Origin: Thermococcus zilligii AN1
GTDB taxonomy: Archaea > Methanobacteriota_B > Thermococci > Thermococcales > Thermococcaceae
DNA length: 64,000 bases
Assembly: GCF_000258515.1 (NCBI RefSeq)
Contig: NZ_AJLF01000001.1
Location: forward strand, 558,001 to 622,000
Direction: 5' to 3'
The notes beneath the pieces were generated by a model. The model was given only the letters and a program-made list of their open reading frames with translations. It had not been told where the DNA came from and made no database searches. Both the position numbers and the translations under genes were made by a program. The first letter of the stretch is position 1, and every line of letters starts with the position of its first letter. Below, piece after piece: positions 31,672 through 38,505 of this stretch.

Positions 31672-32048
31672 AGCTCCTCACCCCCCTCCCAGAAAGCCGT
31701 CATCCTTTCAATCTTCGGGAGGTACTCTCTTTCGAGCTCCCTTACCTCCTCAAGCGCATCCAGATCGGCACCGCTGAAGTCCTGAATGACTTCACCGTAG
31801 ATGTGGATTCCATTTTCCTCCCTTATCACCCTTCCGATAACCCTGACGAGCTGTCCCGGCTCTGGAAGAACGTTGTCCTCGCTCTCGACGAGGATAACCC
31901 CCGTACCGTCGTCGATCCAGAAGGTGTAGTCCATCTTGTCAATCTTGAAAGCCTTTCCTATGAGGGCGACACGGGTGTCTTCTTCACCTATCTCCGCTAT
32001 CTTTCTCTCAACGGCCGGTTTTCTCCTTTTAAGGGTTTGTTCTTCCAT
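31668..32048 (-). CDS. rpa14: replication protein A subunit RPA14
   Basis: A 126-residue single OB-fold protein. The fold is visible in ERKIAEIGEEDTRVALIGKAF, then FWIDDGTGVILVESED and PGQLVRVIGRVIREENGIH. It is the middle, structural subunit of the Thermococcales RPA heterotrimer, bridging RPA41 and RPA32 through a three-helix bundle formed by the C-terminal helices. It lies five bases after rpa41 and its stop overlaps the rpa32 start (ATGA), so the three subunits are translated in step. Confidence 0.92.
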   Translation of the reverse strand: MEEQTLKRRKPAVERKIAEIGEEDTRVALIGKAFKIDKMDYTFWIDDGTGVILVESEDNVLPEPGQLVRVIGRVIREENGIHIYGEVIQDFSGADLDALEEVRELEREYLPKIERMTAFWEGGEEL

Positions 32049-32053
32049 CTACA

Positions 32054-33136
32054 TCACCCCTGAAGCCCGGAATCTATCTTTTTGAGGGCCTCCTTAAGCT
32101 CGCCTTTAACGAGGCCAAGTTCTCTCCTGTAGTCCACCGGATCCCAGCCAAAGGCCTTCAGTATCAGGCCGAAGAACTTGTCCTCGACCACGTTACCCCT
32201 AACGACGATTTCCTGTCCGAGAACTGTGTAAAACTCTTCCTCAGCGAGCTTCCTGGCGGCTTCCTTGAGAGTTGCCCCCGCCTCGATAAGTTCATTCTGC
32301 TTCCGGTATATCTCCTCCGGATCAACGCCCAGGAGGTCGGCGGCGTCTTCCCCGAAGAGGGTGACCCTGATGTATCCGGAGCCGTCGTCCAGGCCGAAGT
32401 CAACAACGGTTATCTTCACGGGCTCGACTTCGCCGTGCTCAATGCAGATCCACTTCCCCGTTGCCGGGTCGCGGTCAACTTTTCTCCTGCACTGCGGGCA
32501 GGCGTTGTACACGGTAACGCGGTAAAGCCTTGATATTGTTCCCCTCAATTCAACGAACTTCTCACCGTCCATGAGGCTGGCTATCTTGACGCGTCTGTAG
32601 TTGTAACTCCGGACTTCCTCGAGTGGGGGTAACTCTCCAACGCGCGGGTCATCCGTGGGGTTGACGATTATCCTGCTCCTGAAGTTGACGTGCAGTTCAA
32701 CGCCGTTTCTGCCTTCCCTGACCGAGGGGTCGATGACCTTGATAACGTCGCCGGGGTTTATCTCGTTGTAGTACTTCGAAACCTGGGAATCCCAGAGAAC
32801 GAGCCTGGCTTTACCCGTTGAGTCATAGATGACCATGCTTGCCACGATGCCTCTACCCCCGTCTTTCTTCACGTACTCCCTCGCGGGATACTTCCTGAGA
32901 ACCCTCGCAACGATGTTCACCCTCTCCATGCCTGGGACAAGATCGGCTATGCGGAGGGGCTCTTCCTCACCTTCTATGCTTACACCCAGCTCTTCTGCCA
33001 GAAGTAAAGCGGCGGCGTGTTCACCTATGCTCTCCCTTCTCATTATTTCCCTGATCCTCTTCTCAATCTCGTCGGGGCCCATCCCGGTTCTGGACCGGAT
33101 GAGGTTCACTATGTCGTCCTTCGTAAGCACCACCAT
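32054..33136 (-). CDS. rpa41: replication protein A subunit RPA41
   Basis: A 360-residue large RPA subunit, first gene of the operon. An N-terminal helical region (residues 1-55) precedes an OB fold (VNIVARVLRKYPAREYVKKD, SMVIYDSTGKARLVLWD, then PGDVIKVIDPSVREGRNG). A second OB fold holds a zinc ribbon: NACPQCRRKVDRDPATGKWI and CIEHGEVEP (three Cys and one His), then DFGLDDGSGYIRVTLFGEDA. This matches the ssDNA-binding core of archaeal RPA. ATG 33136 follows AGGTGAG. Confidence 0.94.
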   Translation of the reverse strand: MVVLTKDDIVNLIRSRTGMGPDEIEKRIREIMRRESIGEHAAALLLAEELGVSIEGEEEPLRIADLVPGMERVNIVARVLRKYPAREYVKKDGGRGIVASMVIYDSTGKARLVLWDSQVSKYYNEINPGDVIKVIDPSVREGRNGVELHVNFRSRIIVNPTDDPRVGELPPLEEVRSYNYRRVKIASLMDGEKFVELRGTISRLYRVTVYNACPQCRRKVDRDPATGKWICIEHGEVEPVKITVVDFGLDDGSGYIRVTLFGEDAADLLGVDPEEIYRKQNELIEAGATLKEAARKLAEEEFYTVLGQEIVVRGNVVEDKFFGLILKAFGWDPVDYRRELGLVKGELKEALKKIDSGLQG

Positions 33137-33260
33137 AGAACTCACCTAAATGGTAATTATTGCCCGGGGTATTTAAGCTTTTCCAAGCCTTTGCCGGCCC
33201 CTCAAGGGATTAGATTTCTCACTTTCGCGGAAAATGGATAACTGGAGTCTCCAAAAAACT

Positions 33261-33875
33261 TCAAGGGGACTCTTCAACCCCGTCATTTTTGTCAGCTTCG
33301 GCCCCTGCTTCAGTCCCGTCAGAACCCTCGCCCTCGAGCTTCTCAATGATGTCCGCGTACTCGGCGTGAACCACCTTCCTGAAGGCCTCCTTGATTACCA
33401 TCGGGTCGTTCTCCGGGAAGCCGTACAGTTCGGCGAACTTCTGGGTCGTGCCGAGGAGTTTGGTTTTCTCGTGGGGTTCAGCGTAGATAAGCCCCATCTC
33501 CATGAGCTTTTTGATATGCTCGTAGGCCTGGCTCCCGCGGAGCTTTATGATCTTGCTCTGCTCTATGGGCTGGAGGTAGGCTATTAGGGCAAGGGTCTTC
33601 AGCTCGCCCGTCCTCAGGTCGGGCTTTGGCATGAGGTGGATGACCTTCTGGCTGTACTCCTGCTTGACCTGCATGACGAACTTGTCCCCTAAAACCCTGA
33701 CAACTTCTATGGCGCTCTTCCTCTCCGCGTATTCAGCCGCTATCAGCTCGATTAGCTTTTCAAGGTAGTCGAGGGATTTTATCCCAAGGGCCTTAGAGAG
33801 CTCATTCAAACTCAGGGGCCTTCCAGAAACGAAGAGGGCCGCCTCAACCAGGGCCTTGTCTTCGAGCAGTCCCAT
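33261..33875 (-). CDS. scpB: segregation and condensation protein ScpB
   Basis: A 204-residue ScpB. Two tandem winged helices are seen: DKALVEAALFVSGRPLSLNEL plus SAIEVVRVLGDKFVMQVKQ, and RTGELKTLALIAYLQPIEQS plus IIKLRGSQAYEHIKKLMEMG with the conserved GT-type end LLGTTQKFAELYGF. The C-terminal tail is acidic and disordered. ScpB works as a dimer with ScpA and SMC in chromosome organisation. ATG 33875 has AGGGTGAAAATC upstream. Neither ScpA nor SMC is next to it here. Confidence 0.88.
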   Translation of the reverse strand: MGLLEDKALVEAALFVSGRPLSLNELSKALGIKSLDYLEKLIELIAAEYAERKSAIEVVRVLGDKFVMQVKQEYSQKVIHLMPKPDLRTGELKTLALIAYLQPIEQSKIIKLRGSQAYEHIKKLMEMGLIYAEPHEKTKLLGTTQKFAELYGFPENDPMVIKEAFRKVVHAEYADIIEKLEGEGSDGTEAGAEADKNDGVEESP

Positions 33876-33950
33876 GATTTTCACCCTGAAAAAATGGGAG
33901 GCCCGGCCAAATAAAGTTTGCTGGGGCGGAAGGGGAGAAGTGGAGAGGTT

Positions 33951-34532
33951 TTACCTTCTCCTCCTCAGGAGGATGGGAATCGCCGAAAGGCCTATTACTG
34001 TCGCTGGCCCGCAGATTCCTCCACCGCCCTTGCTGGTAGTGGTTGTAGTGGCAGTGGGCCTGACAAACAGCTCGTACAGCGCGTTCGTCAGGTTCATACC
34101 CCCTGTGGTGTTGTGGGGGATTAAGTAGGCTCCCCCCCCGACGAGGAGTATTGTGCCGTTGCGGTCAATGGCGGCCTTTACGATCTCAGGTGTCGCTGAA
34201 ACGTTGAATTCTCCCTCGATAACGGCCACGAGCTGGCCATCGTAGACTATCCCTATTGCCGGGACACCGGTTATGCCCGTTAGGCTGGAGATGTTGTTGA
34301 AAGCCCTAATGTTGTATTGGTTTCCATTGAGCTCGTAGTAGGTGAGCTTGTCTGAGCCATAAACTTCCGGGATCAGCTGCTTCATGTTCCTGCAGTGCGG
34401 GCAGGTTGAGAGGCCGTACATGTAGAAGTGCACCTTTGACTTGTCAAATTTCCAGTCTGATGCCGATGCCACAGGCAGGGCAAGGAATGCCAGGGATAGC
34501 GTAAGAGCCAGCAGAGCCCTTGGGACTTTCAT
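33951..34532 (-). CDS. secreted thioredoxin-like protein with CGP-CTERM sorting signal
   Basis: A 193-residue exported protein. It has an N-terminal signal peptide (VPRALLALTLSLAFLALPV), a thioredoxin fold with CPHC active site (YGLSTCPHCRNMKQLIP, about residue 45), and the cis-Pro region TGVPAIGIVYDG. A Thr-rich linker (PTATTTTTSKGGGG) precedes the C-terminal ICGPATVIGLSAIPILLRRRR. The last part is the CGP-CTERM signature of Thermococcales: Cys-Gly-Pro, a hydrophobic helix and a basic end, thought to direct lipid attachment or anchoring at the surface. It is probably an extracellular thiol oxidoreductase. Confidence 0.85.
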   Translation of the reverse strand: MKVPRALLALTLSLAFLALPVASASDWKFDKSKVHFYMYGLSTCPHCRNMKQLIPEVYGSDKLTYYELNGNQYNIRAFNNISSLTGITGVPAIGIVYDGQLVAVIEGEFNVSATPEIVKAAIDRNGTILLVGGGAYLIPHNTTGGMNLTNALYELFVRPTATTTTTSKGGGGICGPATVIGLSAIPILLRRRR

Positions 34533-34625
34533 TTTACCACCCATCCCTCTTTGGTAAGTTGGCTTAAAACGCTTCCTCCACCAGGTTTTTATACTCTCTG
34601 GCGTGCATTAATCAAGGTGAAGGGC

Positions 34626-35432
34626 ATGGAGATAGGGATAACGGTTTATCCGCACTTCATCACGAAGGACAAAACGCTGGCCTCTATCCTTGCAGACGTT
34701 AAGATAAAGGACTATGATTTCGTGTCAATCTTTCCCCATGCTCTCGGCCTCATAGTCAACGGGCAGGTCGTTGAGAAGAAGCTCCAGAACGTCGAGAACA
34801 CCCTCAGGGGGGTCGGCATAGACTACATAATTAGAATGCCCACCTCCATGAACCTCCGGGATCACATCTACCACACGAGGCACTTCCGCGTTGCCAAGGC
34901 ACTGGCAGATGTGGCGATGAAGCTCGAGGCTAAGGTGATAGTCATGCAGAGCGGAAAAACTGGAAGGCTCGATCTCGAGATAGAGGCCATCCAGCAGCTC
35001 GCCGATATGGTGGAGCCCTTTGGCATAAGGATAGCCCTGGAGAACACCTACAGCGTCAAGGACACCCTCTACGTTGTGGACAACGTGAACAGGGACAACG
35101 TCGGCTTTGCCCTTGACGTTGCGCACGCCTTCCTAAGCGCCCAGGGCGACGAGAACAAGCTTCTGGAGGACGTAAAGCTCGGCACAGACAAGACGATAAT
35201 CCTGATGGTCCATGACAACTTCGGAAAGCTCTTCCCGCAGGTTGAGCCCGAGGATGCTCTGGCTTATGGCGTCGGCGACCTGCACCTCCTGCCCGGGGAG
35301 GGCAAGATACCCTTTGGCAAGGTGCTCGAGCTCTTCGGGGATGTTCCAATCCTGCTCAAAGTGAAGGATCCTGAGAAGTTTGCCAGGGTGCCAACGAAGA
35401 AGAGCCTCATCGAGACTCTCACGCGCATTTGA
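34626..35432 (+). CDS. sugar phosphate isomerase/epimerase-like TIM barrel
   Basis: A 268-residue TIM-barrel of the AP endonuclease 2 / xylose isomerase-like family. Metal-site positions are seen in RIALENTYSVKDTLY (Glu, about residue 140), VGFALDVAHAF (Asp and His, about 165), ILMVHDNFGK (His and Asp, about 195) and DLHLLPGEGKIPF (His and Glu, about 220). The family includes endonuclease IV and sugar isomerases; no finer assignment is safe. ATG 34626 follows GGTGAAGGGC; the TATA-like TTTTTATAC lies about 40 bases upstream. Confidence 0.75.
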   Translation: MEIGITVYPHFITKDKTLASILADVKIKDYDFVSIFPHALGLIVNGQVVEKKLQNVENTLRGVGIDYIIRMPTSMNLRDHIYHTRHFRVAKALADVAMKLEAKVIVMQSGKTGRLDLEIEAIQQLADMVEPFGIRIALENTYSVKDTLYVVDNVNRDNVGFALDVAHAFLSAQGDENKLLEDVKLGTDKTIILMVHDNFGKLFPQVEPEDALAYGVGDLHLLPGEGKIPFGKVLELFGDVPILLKVKDPEKFARVPTKKSLIETLTRI

Positions 35433-35459
35433 GCCCTCTTTTTTATAAAATGGAAAGGG
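35433..35459 (+). terminator. T-rich terminator-like tract between convergent genes
   Basis: After the TIM-barrel stop the sequence runs GCCCTCTTTTTTATAAAATGG before the convergent ftsY gene ends. Oligo-T tracts like this act as terminators in archaea; no hairpin is needed. Confidence 0.4.
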
Positions 35460-36449
35460 TCATTCCTCGCCGAAGATGAGATCTACAAACCACTTTTCGT
35501 CGAAGGGTTTCAGGTCATCGTAGCCCTGACCGACGCCAACGAAGAGTATCGGGGCCCCAATTGCGTGGCTTATGCTCAACGCCGCGCCGCCGCGGGAGTC
35601 AGCGTCGAGCTTTGTGAGGATAACCCCGTCTATTCTAACGGCCTCGTTGAACTGCCTCGCCTGCTCTATTATCGAGTTTCCTGCCAGAGAATCGCCGACG
35701 AAGATCACCAGGTCGGGCTTTGTGACGCGCACTATCTTCTTCATCTCGTCCATGAGGTTCCTGTTGAGCTCGTTCCTTCCAGCCGTGTCGATGAGAACCA
35801 CATCTATCCCCCTGGCCTTCGCGTGCTGGATAGCGTCATATGCTACAGCGGCCGGATCAGCCCCGTAGGAGTGCTTTATCACCTTGACACCAACTCTTTT
35901 AGCGTGTTCCTCGAGTTGCTCTATAGCCCCCGCCCTGAACGTGTCGCTGGCCGCTACAACGACGCTGAAACCCTGCTTTTTAAGCCAGTGGGCGAGCTTC
36001 GCTATGGTGGTGGTCTTTCCACCCCCGTTGAAGCCCACGAAGGCTATCACGAAGGGCTTCTCCTCCTTTGATCGGATCATTTCAGGGAGGTCGATCTTCC
36101 TCGGGGGCGTGAGGACTTCAAGAACGGCCTCTTTCACGGCCTCTTCAATGATCTTCCCTTTGTCCGATCCGATTCTAACCTTTTTGCCAACGAGCTTCCC
36201 CTTTATCTTTTCCCTGAGCTCATCAACAACCTCAAGGGCAACGTCCGCTTCAAGGAGCTCGAGCTCCAGCTCATCTATTGCCTCATCCACGTCTTTTTCC
36301 TTTATCTCCACCTGGAGGAGCCTGTCCAAAAGGCCGGCCTTTTCTTCTTTCTTTTCCTCCCCGGAGATGACGGTCTTCTCCTCTTCCTCGACTTTCTCCT
36401 CCACCTGTTTTGTGAACCTCTTGAGCTTCTCCCTGAGCTTTCCTAACAT
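35460..36449 (-). CDS. ftsY: signal recognition particle receptor FtsY
   Basis: A 329-residue SRP-receptor GTPase. A short charged A region (Lys/Glu-rich, residues 1-45) precedes the NG domain: G1 [20 protein letters not shown] (about 137), G2 [16 protein letters not shown]3 [13 protein letters not shown]4 [10 protein letters not shown] and the closing [14 protein letters not shown]. FtsY docks SRP-ribosome complexes at the membrane for co-translational insertion. ATG 36449 is preceded by GGTGGTGGGC. The C/D sRNA lies 46 bases upstream on the same strand. Confidence 0.95.
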   Translation of the reverse strand: MLGKLREKLKRFTKQVEEKVEEEEKTVISGEEKKEEKAGLLDRLLQVEIKEKDVDEAIDELELELLEADVALEVVDELREKIKGKLVGKKVRIGSDKGKIIEEAVKEAVLEVLTPPRKIDLPEMIRSKEEKPFVIAFVGFNGGGKTTTIAKLAHWLKKQGFSVVVAASDTFRAGAIEQLEEHAKRVGVKVIKHSYGADPAAVAYDAIQHAKARGIDVVLIDTAGRNELNRNLMDEMKKIVRVTKPDLVIFVGDSLAGNSIIEQARQFNEAVRIDGVILTKLDADSRGGAALSISHAIGAPILFVGVGQGYDDLKPFDEKWFVDLIFGEE

Positions 36450-36495
36450 GCCCACCACCACCAGAGCAAACCTCGCCGGCTATATATCGTTATCG

Positions 36496-36550
36496 GCCTC
36501 AGCGATAGCTGGTGTCCTCACCCCTCGGACCCGAAGCCACTCATCATCGG
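36496..36550 (-). ncRNA. C/D box sRNA with guides fitting 23S rRNA domain II
   Basis: On the minus strand: GCC flank; box C ATGATGA (36547-36541, perfect); guide GTGGCTTCGGGT; box D' CCGA (36528-36525); spacer GGG; box C' GTGAGGA (36521-36515); guide CACCAGCTATCG; box D CTGA (36502-36499); GGC flank pairing with GCC. Both guides are exactly 12 nt. Their complements, ACCCGAAGCCAC and CGATAGCTGGTG, resemble conserved 23S segments (ACCCGAAGCC and GAUAGCUGGU) as I remember them; methylation by the D+5 rule would fall on the G of ACCC-G-AAG and the A of CGAU-A-GCU. Box C overlaps the stop codon of the upstream gene. Confidence 0.88.
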
Positions 36551-37002
36551 CTTCCACGACGTATGAACTCCTTCGATTCAACTATTCTGCCATTTTTAAG
36601 GCAGTAGAGCTTTATCACTTCGGTATCGACCGTTTCTCTCCTGTAGGCGAGGAGGTAGTCTATGAAGTTCCGTATCCCATACCGGACTATTGAGTCCCCG
36701 ACGTACCTGGTTTCGTACAGCAGAACCAGCCTGTCCCTGTTCTCGGCAAGCCACCCGTAAAGGACTTCCCGCTCGGACTTGGATTTTGAGAGGGGGTTGA
36801 GCACGAGGTATGCATCGAACCCGGGGTTTTCCAGGGGGTTTCCGATGAAAACCTCTCCCTCCACCACGAAGGGAAGTCCCTCCGCCAGAACCTTAAGGCC
36901 CCTCCTTGTCCATTCGTTGATGAATATCCCGGCTATCCTCTTCGGGCCGCCGCTCATTAGAATTCTGCCGGACTTTACATTTATGAAGTCGCCCAGCTTC
37001 AT
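36544..37002 (-). CDS. protein of unknown function, RecA-like fold suggested
   Basis: A 152-residue protein. The strand-helix order (GRILMSGGPKRIAGIFINEW, then RGLKVLAEGLPFVVEGEVFI, FDAYLVLNPLSKSKSER and RDRLVLLYETRYVGDSIV) looks like an alpha/beta nucleotide-binding fold without a P-loop, possibly a degenerate KaiC/RecA-like protein. I do not recognise the family. Its stop TGA lies inside box C of the C/D sRNA downstream, so the sRNA could be released from the same transcript or made from an internal promoter (a TATA-like CTTAAAAATG is near 36591-36600). Confidence 0.5.
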   Translation of the reverse strand: MKLGDFINVKSGRILMSGGPKRIAGIFINEWTRRGLKVLAEGLPFVVEGEVFIGNPLENPGFDAYLVLNPLSKSKSEREVLYGWLAENRDRLVLLYETRYVGDSIVRYGIRNFIDYLLAYRRETVDTEVIKLYCLKNGRIVESKEFIRRGSR

Positions 37003-37073
37003 TTCAGCCGGTATACTTCACCGGCAGGTTAAAAAGGATTCGGTAGGCTGAGGGGTGTTAAAAAAGAAAGAGT

Positions 37074-38423
37074 TCATGCCAACACATCTTTCTCCCCCTC
37101 GTTCTCCACCCCGTGGATCCTTCCGCCCTTCATGACCTCCCTGATGGCCAGGATCAGCAGGGCCAGGAGCAGGAAGACCACCGCCGAGGTTCCGAAGAGC
37201 ACCTCGTAGGCTTTTGTAGTAGGGATCTTGATCTGAACACCTGGCGGAGCCCCCGGCGGGTGGAAGAGGATGTAGTATGTGCTCATGATTGTGCTGGCGA
37301 TGGCCGGCCCCCACGTTGAACCGAAGTTCCTGAAGAGGCTGTTCGCCCCGGTTGCTACTCCCATGGCCCTCGGCGGGACGCTGAAGACAAGCACGTTGAT
37401 CAGGGAGATGTTCATGAGGTTTATCCCCGTTCCAACGAGCGTTATGAGTCCAACGAAGGCCCAGAGGTGGTCGGGCGGCAGCTGTGGAGCGTATTTGGCC
37501 AGGATTCCCAGGCCAACGCTTGCCGTGAGGGCCCCTGTCAGGGCGACTGGCTTTGCGCCCACCTTCGGCAGGAGCTTTCCGGCTATTGGGGCAACGATGA
37601 GCATGACGAGGGCCATGGGGGTCATCAGGAGGCCGCTCTGGAGTATGGTCTTCCCGAAACCGTAGGGTGGCATCATCTGGAAGATGTAGGTGTTCGCCTG
37701 GCTCATCATGGAGATGCCGAAGGCGGCAAACATTATCCCGACGTTGACTATCGCCGGATTCCTTGTGGAGATTATCCCAATTGGTACCAGCGGGTTCTCT
37801 GCCCCCTTCTCCCAGAGGACGAAGAGGAGGGCGCTGACTACCGTTACACTGAAGAGGACGAGCGTTTCCCTGGCCGTCCACCCCACTTCAGGTGCCCTCG
37901 TGACTCCGACGAGCATCGGGACGACGGCAAAGGCCAGCAGAACTGTCCCGACCCAGTCAACTTTTCCAGGGTTGATATAGCGGCTTTCCCTGAGCACTTT
38001 CCAGGCGAGGAAGAACATGAGCACCGCGAAGGGCGCCGCCGAGTGGTAAGTCCAGCGCCAGCCCCAGTTCTGGGTTACCCACGCACCGAGTGGTAGAGCT
38101 ATTACCATACCAACGCCGAACATCGCGCTTATCATTCCCTGAACCTGCGGGACCATCTTCGGGGGGAACTCTTCCCTGACCAAAGAGAAGGCCAACGGGA
38201 AGATGGCCATGCCAAATCCCTGAACTGCCCTCGTCACGAGGAGCCACTGGAAGCTCGGTGCGAAGCCGTTGAGGATGACTCCTGTCGTGTAGAAGCCAAG
38301 GGCTATTAAAAACATCTTCTTCTTACCGTACATGTCGCCGAGCTTTCCGAAGAGGAGGACCACAACGAGCATGGCCCTTTTTGCGTAGGCCAGGTCGTAC
38401 TCCATGTTCTTCGTGGCTTCCAT
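37074..38423 (-). CDS. MFS drug-efflux-type transporter lacking the first helices
   Basis: About 449 residues, DHA2-like. From motif A onward the protein is normal: GKLGDMYGKKKMFLIALGF, TRAVQGFGMAIFPLAFSLVR (motif C-like region later), GWRWTYHSAAPFAVLMFFLAW and about twelve transmembrane helices. The N-terminus is not: MEYDLAYAKRAMLVVVLL runs straight into FGKLGD, with helix 1 and most of helix 2 missing. Homologues carry about 40 residues more there, including the DxxIVNVALP region. It looks like an in-frame internal deletion, so transport activity is doubtful. ATG 38423 follows GGTGATAAAG; ATG 38438 is also possible. Confidence 0.7.
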   Translation of the reverse strand: MEATKNMEYDLAYAKRAMLVVVLLFGKLGDMYGKKKMFLIALGFYTTGVILNGFAPSFQWLLVTRAVQGFGMAIFPLAFSLVREEFPPKMVPQVQGMISAMFGVGMVIALPLGAWVTQNWGWRWTYHSAAPFAVLMFFLAWKVLRESRYINPGKVDWVGTVLLAFAVVPMLVGVTRAPEVGWTARETLVLFSVTVVSALLFVLWEKGAENPLVPIGIISTRNPAIVNVGIMFAAFGISMMSQANTYIFQMMPPYGFGKTILQSGLLMTPMALVMLIVAPIAGKLLPKVGAKPVALTGALTASVGLGILAKYAPQLPPDHLWAFVGLITLVGTGINLMNISLINVLVFSVPPRAMGVATGANSLFRNFGSTWGPAIASTIMSTYYILFHPPGAPPGVQIKIPTTKAYEVLFGTSAVVFLLLALLILAIREVMKGGRIHGVENEGEKDVLA

Positions 38424-38505
38424 CTTTATCACCGACATATCGGGCGATAGGTTAGTTTATAAGCTTAGCGGTTAAGGTTATAAGAGAACCCTGAGAGTTC
38501 CAACC

